Of a stretch of DNA of 64,000 bases, positions 19,801-30,788 are shown piece after piece. A program made the position numbers and the translations under genes. The notes beneath the pieces are model-generated. The model had not been told where the DNA came from, did no database searches, and saw nothing but the letters and a program-made list of their open reading frames with translations. The DNA lies in contig NADL03000672.1 in NCBI GenBank assembly GCA_002205965.3, positions 620,001 to 684,000 of the forward strand. Direction: 5' to 3'. Each line of letters opens with the position of its first letter. The first letter of the stretch is position 1. This stretch comes from Kappaphycus alvarezii. Its lineage: Eukaryota > Rhodophyta > Florideophyceae > Gigartinales > Solieriaceae.

Positions 19801-20885
19801 TCACACAGAGACCGGCTCATCAATCCTGCCAGCAAACAAGACTGCCCCGGACACCCGATTCCGAATTACAAACACAAACGGCCGATCCGCAATTACTACT
19901 GGCTTCGGCCTCGGCATCGACCTTAACATCATCACGGCCGCCGTGGCCGCGCTGGCTACAGTACCCTTTTCTGTGCACTCAAGTCCCGCCTTGTGCAGAA
20001 CATCACCCAAGTATGTACTCTTATCTGCGGACATCTTCAGGAATTCCCCAGTCTTACTTCCAGTAAAGACGGTTTTCAACCCCATCTGCTCTAGCTCTTC
20101 CTTAAACTTCCTTGTCCCGTACTCCAGCTTGAATCTAGGCACTCCTACAGCGTCCAGCTGTTTCTTCACCAACCCTTCCATCCAACTGTCCCACACACCG
20201 TCTTTCCCCATCTTCTCTACAACCTGTCTCACTTCCACACTTCCCGTAGGCACGATCAATACGGCCCCGAATTCCTCCTCCTTCCCATACGGTAACTCCA
20301 CAATTTGAATACCTACCCCATCCCCCCACTTCTCCTCCATGTATGCAAACTTTTCCTTCATCAAGTGCATCATCTTCACCTTTCCTACCTCCCCTTCCCC
20401 CTTGTCGCCCTTGAACGGCACCTCCACGGTCTCCTCTTTTTCAAATGCTATCTTCCAGCTCCCCTTGAAATACACCGCATTCACCAAGATCGCCAACACA
20501 TCCCTCGGTATCTCTTCCATTATATCCTTAATCCTCCCCTAGTCGCCTTCTTCACCCATTCGTTCACCTCTCCCACATTGCTCGGCATCGCTCTCACATC
20601 CGCCCCAAAGCGTGCACTGACGTCTTTCTTATACCCATCAACCACTCCTCCCGTCAACCATGCTGAATTGGCAACCACCAACTCTACATCACTACCACCA
20701 CCGCCGCCCACATTCAACTCGTCCATGTCGGGTAAAACCTTTTGAAATTCCTTTTCCGCAGAACCCCCCTGGGTGGTGCCGGCTGCCACCATAGCAAGTG
20801 CAGACGCGATGGATACGGGGGAAATGAACACATCGCGTTCATTCGCGGCGACCCGAGCAAACAAGTCGAGACCGAAAGCATTCAT
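19801..20885 (-). CDS. Serpin, probable inhibitory serine-protease inhibitor, one frameshift
   Basis: ATG at 20885 starts MNAFGLDLFARVAANERDV and FISPVSIASALAMVAAGT, the conserved helix A and B region. The breach block is ILVNAVYFKGSW (about 20490-20455). The C-terminal signature is DRPFVFVIRNRVSGAVLFAG. Total length is about 360 residues, normal for a serpin, with no signal peptide, so an intracellular role is likely. The hinge EKGTVASAATAAV is Ala/Thr-rich as in inhibitory serpins, which trap proteases covalently. Counting from the hinge Gly (P15) puts Arg-Ser at P1-P1' (19918-19923), which predicts trypsin-like targets. The frame ends at TAA at 20520 and continues one base out of phase (EEIPRDVLA), so one base is lost in the AGGGGAGG run near 20535, by mutation or by error. 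Confidence 0.75.
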
Positions 20886-20905
20886 GGTTGTCACCTGTTT
20901 CTCGG

Positions 20906-21181
20906 TTAGCGAGGAGGTTGCAGGGGCATCACGCCAAATACGGCGTCACGAATTCGCGACTTTAGCGGCAAGTCTGTGAAAAGAAAAATGATGAAGAGAG
21001 AAAGGACAACCAGGGCGGTGAAAATGAAACAGAGTGAGTATGTTGCGGGGCGGGCGGATTTCGGGAGGGGGCCAGACACGGGAGGCGGAGAGGATGGTAC
21101 AGGGCGGTAATGAGTATGTCTAGTAGCAGTGGAAGAAGCCATGCTTGGATGTTGAGGCGAAGAGGAGAGATTGCGACGCAT
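20906..21181 (-). CDS. Small single-pass membrane protein, hypothetical
   Basis: From ATG 21181 the frame encodes 91 residues. A Ser/Pro-rich N-terminus is followed by one clear membrane helix (YSLCFIFTALVVLSLFIIFL, about residues 49-68) and a short basic tail ending PLQPPR. The open frame extends upstream to 21382 but only with non-ATG starts. It stops 20 bases before the serpin ATG in a different phase. A spliced fusion giving the serpin a membrane anchor is conceivable but nothing in the sequence demands it. No family recognised. Confidence 0.35.
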   Translation of the reverse strand: MRRNLSSSPQHPSMASSTATRHTHYRPVPSSPPPVSGPLPKSARPATYSLCFIFTALVVLSLFIIFLFTDLPLKSRIRDAVFGVMPLQPPR

Positions 21182-21476
21182 TGCAGCTAAAAGAACTCGG
21201 CTGAGTAAATGGGCGGAGTGATGATGCCCGACTGCGCGGGTAATGATGCAGGGTAGACGGAGCCGGGGCGATTCCTTGAGGCTTTCTGTGGGACACGTTG
21301 AGGTTGGTGATTTGTCGATTGACGCAGTGGCTGGAAGGAAGTACAGGAAGGAACGTTGGAAGGGAGTTGGGCTTTTTGCCAATTTTTAATTCTTTTACAG
21401 TGCTTACAGTATCTGTATTTGATAGTACTGCATGCTCCAATAAAAACCCGAGTTTTCAGAAATAATTTTGCAAAGA

Positions 21477-21494
21477 ACTGTACTGTACAGTCTT
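21477..21494. repeat. TACTGTAC palindrome, isolated copy
   Basis: ACTGTACTGTACAGTCTT contains the same self-complementary core as the 15520-15955 cluster. It lies about 300 bases before the ATG of the membrane-protein ORF. Confidence 0.5.
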
Positions 21495-21639
21495 GCCCTG
21501 TCGTAGTGTTTAAAATGGAGGGAACTTCAGTATTGTACTTTATTTAATTTATGAGGGGGAAAATTTTGGGTAATTTATTACTTGGAAAGTAATGTCATTT
21601 CTTGAAGAAAGGCCACATGTTCCATTCGGGATTGAGGGG

Positions 21640-22420
21640 GAGTGGGTGCAAGCTTACAGATTTCGGGGTTAGCAGCGTTTATAAGTGTAATCATCTTCAA
21701 CTGTTACCCGTCTTATCAATTACCCTTGTTCGCACCCACTACCTCGCTTACATGGACGCCCAAGGCGACCATGCTTCGACTTGCTCCTGAGGATGCAACG
21801 CCGCTACCCGACACAACTTACCCGAAACAACTTCCTCCAGAACCTCCTCACGACCGACATGTTCAGACCTGCCAGTCTCTCTCACAGACACGAAGTTCCA
21901 AACCTCATGCCGAGTACAGACGTCCGGCCAGCCGACATCCTCGTCCAATTGATCCTTCCGACAAGCTTGATGCGCTGTCGCAAGTCGCTTAGGATATCAT
22001 TATTCGCAGCTCCGTGGCCTGATCCTACGTCAAACATGCTGCACTGGCACCCTGCGCGGTAGCCGAATCGGCCTACGTAGAAAACCTGAAGAATTTTGAC
22101 CGCTCTGTGAGAGCTGCGGTTAACGTTACCCGGAACTTACCTTTCCGGAGCTCGGTTATCACCTTGTTCCGCTCTATTTCGGTTCCCTCGGCGCGCCCTG
22201 TAAGTCAACCTCCAGGGTGATAGAGACGTATGCTAAATTGATATCCCGACGATTGTTCTGTACACCAGCGGCGGCCCTTGACCACCTGCGGCAACAAATG
22301 TCTTCGACCATATGGTCTACCTTTGCAACATGGATTCTAGCGCGTATAACCAAGCTGGGCAGCGACGAACCTCAGCTATGTTCGCCTACACTATCAGCTA
22401 GGCTTGTACGCCCTTTATAA
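21640..22420 (+). pseudogene. LINE C-terminal remnant, family L4
   Basis: DAQGDHASTCS (about 21750-21785) is the zinc-like block (compare DIHGDHLLHC at 23300). EVPNLMPSTDVRPADILV (about 21890-21945) is the endonuclease RPADI block. AALAPCAVAESAYVENLKN (about 22035-22090) and VIETYAKLISRRL (about 22215-22255) are downstream blocks, ending near WSTFATWILARI (about 22350). Frame changes separate them. The blocks are in the expected order, so this is one decayed copy rather than chance. Confidence 0.5.
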
Positions 22421-22584
22421 AACAATTTGTAAGTGAAAATCTTCTACCAGCTCTTAGCTGGCAATACGGTTGGATCCTGCAGCGGACACCCGATTTATTG
22501 ATGCCAAGGGAAAAACTGGGGTGTCTTTATTGAGATGTATGGAATGGCTGGAACCCATTTGGAGTTGCAAATCTGCATGTCATA

Positions 22585-23407
22585 TTACATACATGTACCG
22601 ATGGTCGAAGCAATGTAGAAATCATTGCTGACGAATGCTAGCACCAGCAACAGTCTGCCAGAAAGTCGATGGGATGCCAGCCAGCAGATACGCAACGTTA
22701 GAAGGTACTGCCAACGCCGAGTGTCGTTGTAGGATTCCTCGAACCTTCGGAAACCGTTCCATTGCGCGGCTGGCGACGGTTCTTGCAAGCTCCGTGACCA
22801 CTGAAAACGCCTCTGGATGCCATCCGCCAAGAGTAGAGATTGGAACAGCAACTAGCCTGCACAGCTTTCGACGCATCGTACGGTTTCGCAATTGGCTTGA
22901 CAATGATACGATATCTACGCTCCGGTACAAATTTACTGGATACCAACTCACATATCTACCACATTAAATTAACCCCCATTTACACTAGCCTGCTTCTCCC
23001 CGGTAATTACGCCAGAAAGCCTTGGTACTGTCGCCGCTTTTCCGCGCTCACTGCATTGAGACTGGTCATCGGGTTAAAAGTCCGGACTCTGGAATGGGAG
23101 GGAGCGAATGGATTGACGAATGTTATGTGGAAATAGTCAGTTCCACCGCGGCCCCCATGGCTCTAATGTCCGGTCTTGTCCGGTGTTGAAGGTGCACACG
23201 CGGTTCGATGAAAAGGCGCCGAGCCGCCCGTCCGAGATCATTGCCTAGCAAATCGACCTGATTGTTCTGGCGATTATTGCGCTGGCATCCATAACGACAG
23301 TGCAGCAAATGGTCCCCATGGATGTCTAATGTCTCAGGGCACCCAGGCTTCGGACAAGGAGTGTCAGGGGCGAAAAACGGAGTTTGGCAGAAGTTTACTG
23401 ATGCCAT
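22585..23407 (-). pseudogene. LINE C-terminal remnant, family L3, with a small insertion
   Basis: The minus strand reads a zinc motif CPKPGCPETLDIHGDHLLHC (about 23355-23296), RNNRQNNQVDLLG and the nuclease block RPDIRAMG (about 23178-23155). Further on come GGWHPEAFSVVTELARTVA and a tail near LAGIPSTFW (about 22840-22650). Between these, 22861-22984 is an inserted 3'-tail fragment. Stops are present near 23123. This copy is the longer relative of the fragment at 18346-18705. Confidence 0.6.
22861..22984 (+). mobile_element. Very short 5'-truncated L3 tail insertion with 10-bp target duplication
   Basis: This 124-bp block is the reverse complement of the 3' tail at 18346-18475. It sits in antisense inside the L3 coding remnant. 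ACTAGCCTGC flanks it on both sides (22851-22860 and about 22983-22992), as expected of target-primed insertion. It starts CACAGCTTTCGACGC and ends CCCCCATTTACAC. Confidence 0.6.
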
Positions 23408-23660
23408 AAAGTTACTACTACATTGACATCACCGGCTTTCAACTCCTCCAAGACATCTCAACTTGTTTCGCCGCTGCACGAGGCAAGCCCGCATTCACGG
23501 AATTTTGTGCACTTCGCACCACGCTGTCTGCCTTCGTGCAACGCTACCGTACACTGCCGTTATGATCAACCAGCGTCAATTCAGCGCTGTTGAGCCCCAC
23601 TAGGTCCAGCTGGGGCCGCTCGGTCCCCTCATTATGCATTTGAATAAAAGGTCACCTTTT
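23408..23660 (+). pseudogene. LINE family L2 C-terminus and 3' UTR, second copy
   Basis: ITGFQLLQDIST then CFAAARGKPAFTEFCALRTT and SAFVQRYRTLPL-stop (about 23425-23562) match the L2 end at 18290-18340 plus 18706-18810. The 3' UTR matches as well. Because this copy reads straight through LLQDIS-CFAAARG, it shows what the L2 copy at 18345 looked like before the L3 insertion. Confidence 0.6.
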
Positions 23661-24294
23661 CCCCCTACTACCAGGCAATGAACAGTTAAAAATATTACGC
23701 TAACATACTTCTCCATCAATCACGAAACCGACCACAACCTTCAAATATTAAATCACCCCACATCCCCCCCATCACGAAAACGAAGAATAACCTCTGAAAA
23801 AAGTAATTTCCTGTTATGGAATTTGCTTGAGCCGGCTTTTTAGGGTAATTTTAGAGGTATTACTGAGCACCCTGTAGGATATTCTGGGCCAAAACCGACC
23901 ATATTTTTCAAATATTAAATCATTCCACATTTTCCCCCTGTTATGGAATTAATTTCAGCGACATATTTTAACCCTACTGGTAAAATAATAGTCGTACAGT
24001 GAGTGTACACTCCAGAAACATGAGTAAAAATGTTATAGTAATACTGTATCCCTAATGCTACTGTTGATCGATATTTCGGCCATTTTCAGTTTCTGGACAT
24101 TTCGAGCGAAACCTCCCTTGATCGATATATCTCTCAGCAGAGCCTTGAAGTAAGCAACGTTGAGGACTATCTACGGTCTCTACAGTAAATCGGTGGATCC
24201 AGAAGATTCAGAATGATCAGTCTTCGAAATCCGGTTAGTGGGTGCAGAGTTATGCCGGCCCACCTCCACTTCCCCTCCTCCATGAACCTTCCTG
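23661..24294. repeat. AT-rich intergenic DNA with a degenerate direct repeat
   Basis: AAACCGACCA, TTCAAATATTAAATCA and the CCACAT block at 23725-23770 recur at 23892-23933. CCTGTTATGGAATT occurs at 23810-23823 and 23937-23950. No ORF of interest. Confidence 0.55.
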
Positions 24295-25922
24295 ATGACG
24301 CGGTCAAATAACCCCTTGCTACTCCAGTTTGCTGGCCTAACACCACCAGAAAGCCCCTTAAATCCACATCCTACTTCTGTTACGGCCAAAACTCCTTCCG
24401 AAGTGCTCCCTTCCGCTCAAAGCGTTCAACAAGCTCCTTCACAGCCCTCTTTCACGTCTCAAAATGCGGGCGCGAAAATGGCTCATGTCTTTCGTTCGCC
24501 TGAAAATGCAGGCGCAACAACGAATGGTGTGCCAACGTTTTATGAGGCACTTGATTTTGGACATGAAATACCCACTCCACCTACCAGCAGGAATGGCGCA
24601 GCTGTTGCTAATCTTGTTGCTGCGCAATGCGGGTGCCTATTTGCAGCAAGAAGAGCGTGTTCTGAAGGGTTCTCACGAGGAAGAGGAGGAAGAGGTAAGA
24701 TAAATGCAAATTCCGGTTGATCCTCGAGTAGGAGGGGTAGGGACAGGAATAGGAATAAGCGTAAACGTGAAGACGCTAGTCAAGGATCGAAGCTGAGCTG
24801 TGCGGAGTGCACAAATTTTTTTTGATGGAAAGCCAGAATTCGGAGGACGTTATTGAGGACTGGGCCAGACCTTTTTGGTCTAATGAGGTGAGAAACTTAC
24901 AGTTCAATGTATTATACGTGGAATCTCTCGCAAAAGAGCAAGCATTTTTTTCTTGCTGCTTGAAGATCTTCTATGTCAATTAATTCAATTGCTGAATGAG
25001 TTTATTACGCAGAAAAACTATCTCAACAGGAATTTGGTTTGGAAGGAATTAACAGCTATGTTACAGTTCTCCTACTATGCTACACTACAGGATTAAGTTT
25101 TGTGAGACGAATATTGAAATGGTCAGACAGATGGGCCACCTCCAACTCTCTTTGGAGATGGTTCGTTTTGTTGCGGAAAGGATCCACGCATACTCTCCAA
25201 ATGGGAGTGGAGATAACGGGAGTGACAGTTGGATTTCACGACGGGATCAGACGAGACAGCTCTCAGAATTCGAGAACTCTGCATTTAATGAAACGAAGAA
25301 GGTATTTTTTCAACATTGCAGCAACTTAAAATTCTCAATGATGACCTGTTCGGAACGAGGGCTGCCGATAATCAGGTGAAGACATTGAGCAACCGCAATG
25401 CTGACAAATTAAGAGCACTCTGCAGAAAACCCTGCTGATGCATTGTCTCGGATCGTTTTTGCGCTTCACTCCAGGCGCCGCGAGAAACTCCATGTGGAAT
25501 CTTTGCGCAAGATTTTATCTATTCTGTTAGATGGATGTGGAGAAGGGGCTCTAAATACGTGCACTATCACAGCAGACAGAAGGTAGAGAAACAATTTTTC
25601 ATGGAATTGCTGTCAAAGTTTGGGGTTGCATTGGTTTTTGTGAAGGATGAGCCATTGCCAAAGGCTCAGTGTAGTAGGATGGTCGTGGCCAGCAATACAC
25701 AGATATGCAAGGCAAAGTGCTTTGCGGCAAGTCCCAGGAGTGCGCGAACTTACAGCGCCCAAAATAGGTACAGAAGTGGAGGAAGTAGAGAGACTCAAAA
25801 TGAGCAGGGAGGCGAGCGAAGCCAAATGCTGTAAAAGAAGAAACACTATCAAGGACCCAACTTTAGGAGACATTTCGCCTTTTTTCGACGCGTTTACTGT
25901 GGCCGAAGCCGAAAAAGATTAG
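24295..25922 (+). CDS. Candidate multi-exon or frameshifted gene, unrecognised
   Basis: ATG 24295 opens 141 codons, Ser/Pro-rich (LQFAGLTPPESPLNPHPTS). An overlapping frame ends in a Glu run (ERVLKGSHEEEEEE) at a donor-like GTAAGATAA near 24697. Downstream, after ATCTCAACAG at about 25030, another frame reads ETNIEMVRQMGHLQLSLEM and RQLSEFENSAFNETKK to 25300. GTATTTTTTC...TTGCAG (20 nt) there could be removed to join QLKILNDDLFGTRAADNQV. Then come ADALSRIVFALHSRRREKL (about 25435-25492) and a C-terminus with GTEVEEVERLKMSREASEA ending AEAEKD-stop at 25922. The pieces look like one soluble helical protein. I do not recognise it and exon borders are provisional. Confidence 0.4.
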
Positions 25923-27431
25923 TAATATTCCTATACTATGCTAAACTGTACTAATGGTCGGGTAACGGAAAAGGTCCCAAGACTTGCCATGTTTGTGTGT
26001 TAGTAGCTGTGTGCTGCCCTCACTGCGCGGGATGGCCACAAATCGAAACTCTGGTCCACTCAGTTGGTGTGCTGTGGCGGCGTTTTTGTTAGCGCATTGT
26101 ATGTTGCCCTGGTGACGGAGATAATAAACAATCTCACCAGCATGTGACAGCAGTTGAAGTTAGCTGACAGTAAAGTTATACTGTAAATTTGTTATATTGT
26201 TCCCAGTGTTGACTTGTTCGTGGCCACGTGTCGTAGTTGGCAGGGCTATACCTGTGTGTGTTGTCCATGTAAACGTGTTCACCGATGGGTACCGGTGGTC
26301 CATCTTTGACATGGGATAGGTGTCCGTGGGCTGATTGGCCATTCTGCAGCTTCAAAAAATATAACAATTGTGCCCCCCAGTTGACCCTCTAGAAAAAATA
26401 TTAAAACAGTGTGGCCGGCGCCATCATACCAGAGGGCCCCCTCGGGACCGGGGCGCCCCTACGAGACATCAAAAATGTTAACCGAATACGTACTGTACTG
26501 CGCGTCTCGGCCAAATTCCAAAGTTGAACGTCTGTTGACAGGCAGCCATGGTGCGTAGCGCGTAATGTGTTGGTGCATGTCGTGAGAACCCGAAGCGTGT
26601 GCGACAACAGTTAGTCTTGTACAATCAAGGCTTGGTAAAACTGTTGTGAGAGGGGGGTGTAAGGCGGGAAGAGACTTTATGAGAAGGGCTAAGGAGTACC
26701 ATCAAACCTGGACAACGGACGACGGTCAACGCTGTGTATACTTCTCTAATCTCTTGCGTCTCTCGGAGAGGATGTGACGGACGACGGTCGGGCAACTGAA
26801 GTACCCGCGCAAGCACGATAGCCACTACACACACACGTATGTTGCGGTGTACAAATCATTTTTCTAACAGGGCACCCAGCATCGTGTGATCTCGAATTAT
26901 GCACCCTGGCCGCCCCTCCTCCCTAAAGCATCCAAGATTCCATATCTGGCCACTTGGCATTTTCACATAATCATATCACGGGCCAATTTAAAAATATTCA
27001 AGAAAAGCTTGGATGTAAAGGTGAAGGGGGATGCTTAGTAGGGGTTATCATGTGATGCGGCCACAAGTACAAACTGTATGGTCAAGACCTTAACGTTTCC
27101 TTCCGGGTGTGGCCGAGTCTTAAGTTGGCCACTGCGGTCACCGTACTAACCTCCACCTCGACATCATTCACCTCTCCCGACATGCTCATCCCCCCTCTCA
27201 TCTTGCATATCCTGTTTCAACTTCGAATTAATCTTCCCCTTATCCCTCCAGCATCATTGCCTCTCCTCCAAAATATTCCCCTATGCACATCTCCCGTCAA
27301 CTATATATTCCCTCCCAGCACTAGAAACCCGGATAATATTATGTATTCTTGTTGCAGCCATCGCGAAATATCTTGGCCGAATTACGTGCCGCGTCTTGAG
27401 TTTTCCTAGATTTTTTCGGCCATAGGACAAA
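25923..27431. other. Intergenic stretch, no gene recognised
   Basis: Scattered small ORFs without recognisable domains. GTACTGTACTG at about 26491 is another copy of the palindrome motif. A minus-strand ATG-started ORF (26160-26342) and its neighbour frame are short and unassigned. Bases 27107-27409 hold a low-complexity Pro/Ser/Leu ORF that I do not trust. Confidence 0.4.
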
Positions 27432-28430
27432 ATGGCTGATCGTGAGCGAAAATAATACGTCAAGAATTTTCCGGACAGCTCTGACAGATCGGCCAAGCCG
27501 ATACGCGATACTGTGAAGTTTTATGGAGAAGACACTACGAGTGAGAGTCCTGTACCATCAGCAAAGAAGATACTGAAGTCTCCACCGGAACGTCGTACAA
27601 GTCGTCCGAAAACTTCTAGAACCAAAGCTGCGTTGGCCAAGTCACCTTCTCGCAACCAGAAATTGGCCGAAGATGATGACAGTTCGTAGGAAATAGATAC
27701 TGTGGCCGAAACAATGGCAAAGCGCAGGGCTGGTAGCGGCCCAGCAGTGACGCGTATATCGGCTCCCGTTGCGGTTTAGAAACCAATTGTAGCCGACCCC
27801 AGTGACTCCAGCGGTGCCGGTGAGGAGAAAATGCTTCTTTGTGTTTATACTGAGCTTCCGCTTCTTACAAAAGGGGGAAAGAGGCCTCCAGCGATCGACT
27901 GGCAGCGTTGATGGACATCTTCGCAGCTTCTTCATCAGTCGAGGTTGCGCGCTTAGTCTGGTTTGGTGCACTGGCCTGCTGCATCGAGGACTCCGCATCC
28001 GTGCCATGCTTGGAATTTGACTTTGATGAGGCATTCTTGCGCACCGCGTGCGCTACAGCGCTCGACGATGAGTCTCCTAAATAGCGGTTTGTTTGGCAGT
28101 TCTTTTCACATCCATGGAGTACCTCACGAACAGGATGGTTGGTCAAGACTGGGATGGGAGATGGATGTTTGGCTGTGGAAGGAAGGGTTGCAACGACCAA
28201 ACTGACAAGAGGTATTCTTAAAGGGTTTCTGGAGACAAACTTCAACGCTGGGGGCACTGACACACAAGACTGGAGGAAAAATACTAATTGCACATCAAGG
28301 AATCATGCTGGAAGCAGAAAATTTCGAATTCGACCAAATGGCGTTCAAACGCACTTTGGCTTTGGAGAAAATCAGAAGATTTTTTGTTTTTGGCCTGTCA
28401 AATGGGCTGGAAAATGGTAGTTGTCACTGG
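27432..28430 (+). pseudogene. Decayed ORF with in-frame stops, unrecognised
   Basis: ATG 27432 begins MADRERK then an in-frame TAA. The same frame runs on through DTVKFYGEDTTSESPVPSA and KKILKSPPERRTSRPKTS with two further stops (TAG near 27687 and 27778). After a phase change near 27910 it reads LMDIFAASSSVEVARLVWF and later KTGGKILIAHQGIMLEAEN and FDQMAFKRTLALEKIRRFF (to about 28400). The composition is clearly protein-like. It could be a transposon ORF or a dead host gene; nothing identifies it. Confidence 0.4.
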
Positions 28431-28952
28431 AAGGTAACCACTGCAATCAAGTGGCACAAGAACATTACAGGACGCACTGTAAGCACCTATAGCTACCCTT
28501 TTAGTTCTGCAGCATTGTTCCCTAGGTGTAGTGAGTCGTTCGGGCACCCGAACGGATTGTATCCTCATAGTATCCTCTGTTGATCTTTGCAGATGTAAGT
28601 GAAGGCTCTTTAAATAAGTGCGAGCTCGCACTAGTCGTCCCATCACTTATTCCTAAAACGTATAAACAGAGACAAAAATCGATTCTGCATAGCAGAAGAA
28701 TTTGTTCAATCATAGATGAATTAAGTATACAATGGAAGAGTATCTAAATTTGGACCAAATAAATCGATCGATACTAAACCGTACTCACTCTTGGTCTCAA
28801 CGAAGAAATCCATGGGTATCACTCGTGAGAATATTCACATGCTTCTTAGTTGAAGACTGGTGACCTGTTAAAAATCAAATTCAGCACTTAAAAATTTATA
28901 TCAAACTTCGATAATTTCGTAATCAGGAAAAACCTATAACTTTGTCACTATA
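28431..28952. other. Intergenic stretch before family B copy 1, nothing identified
   Basis: AT-rich, no ORF above about 90 codons that is not a shadow. The similarity to family B begins abruptly near 28953, without an LTR, so this is the flank of a truncated copy. Confidence 0.4.
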
Positions 28953-30788
28953 TCTATTACTTCCGCGCCGCCGTCGGAGCTCTATCGCCCGAAATTATCT
29001 CTGTTAAAGCAGCTACTCATTCCGCGATGACTGGCGTCCCGGATCTCCCTCTACAAGTGCTGGGTACAGTCCTTTCAACGGTTCCCTTCATTTTCTTACC
29101 GTGGATGATGCATACAACGAGTCCGTTTTCAAGATCTTTTCCCCGTCAACGTACATGGCAGCCCTTTAACCCATCCGTCCCGACGGATCAACAAGCCGCT
29201 CGACGATCAGATGTGAGATCTCTCGGTATTACTGTTCCGGGACGACCCAGTTCCTCGGCCGTTGCAACGACTGATCCGCTCTACGGGCACCCATTCCCTC
29301 AAGTACCGGTTATTCCGATTACGTCCGTGCCCACGCAGAATTTGGCCTTGGAGTCCTTTCGCACAGGCACTACCTCGGAAGCACTGGGAAAAACCCTTTT
29401 TCTGTTTCCCATTCCCGTCCTTTGTATACTATAATACCGCCTCTTCCGGCTGTGCTCCCGCAAAGTCTTCCCTTAGATATCCTTGTTCCTTCAACACCGC
29501 CTATATTGACATTAAACGAACGAGAAGCTCTCGAGAGGCAGCAAAAACTGCTGAGTCAGGCGTAATAAGAGATTGGTTTATTGTGTACTGTAGTCGCAGA
29601 TCTCCAGTCCACGGTGAGAGAACATGGAACGCTATTGTTAGAGTTAGCCCCGGTTATCCGTTCCAATCGCCAGGACTTGAACCGCCTCAAGGAGCGTAAT
29701 TCCGCCGTACAGGCGGCTGTCCCTACGCCGGCACTCCCTGCCCCTGTTGACAGTAAAGTTTTGCATTCCCAGGTCATTTCTGAGCTCTTTTCCTGAATTG
29801 AACGACTCGAGAAAGCCACACCTCCTGCGCCTGTCGCGACCCGAGATGAACTCTTGTAATAGATGAAAGATGTTGATATCCTGGAACAGAACGAGAAATA
29901 TCGGAATTCAAAATCATTCAAGACCCGCTCCGGGCGTGGTGAATGCGGAAGACCAAGACGTAAGCGTAAATCCCGTAACCGCAAAGATTAATCATCTTCA
30001 GGAAGTGAAACGCTGTCTGTGGCTGACCTGTCCGACGTTTAGTCGGTCTTGTCTCTAACTGATTGTATTCGTCGTAAGGGACTCCGGCATTCCGGCCTCA
30101 AGGAGCTCAAGCCGACTGATCCTCCGTTTAATGAATTGTTATTGTATTATATCTACCGTCTACGGAATCGACGTCAGTCTCGCACTGGTCACGAAACTGG
30201 CAAGATCAAAGATCATACCAAGCGCCTCGAACTCACGATGATGGATCTCGCGGTTGATGGGTCTGACCAAGTTCTTATTCTTTATTTTCTTAACCAATGT
30301 ACCGATGAGAGTGACACACCGGAAATGTCCGAAGCGCAAGCGTTTATCACCTCACCACACTTCCTCAAGGGAAACGCAGTTGCGATCTTCCGCAGCTCGA
30401 AGGCTACATCGCGCTATATGGATGGTATCTAGTTTTGGCCAGAAGCAATTCAGCTTTTACCGAGAACCTATGCTACTCCTAGCGTACTGTGGAAGCCGTC
30501 ATTCATGTGCGTACTATTCGCCAAGGGCCCAGTAAATATGAAACTGCATTCGGAACTCGAGTATCGAAAACGTGAAACCGCATAGGTAATGTAATTCCTG
30601 TATCTAACAAAATGAATATGTTTATTTATGGATTAGCTGAGATCACTTGCACTGCTACTGCGCGACAACGCGAAGAGCACCCTCAGCATGAGATGATCTA
30701 TGAGCGTGTAGTAAATTTTTCTCAGGATGAGGGTAACTCTGCGCGCTTGAAAATCAAAAAGGCGAGATAGCCGGCACTATCCTCTTTT

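Noticed and set aside
19943..20745. Plus-strand ORFs of 121 and 146 codons opposite the serpin
   Set aside because: The minus strand carries the full serpin signature, so these are shadows.
26401..26834. Minus-strand ORFs of 68-69 codons
   Set aside because: Short, start without supporting context and show no conserved motif; likely chance.
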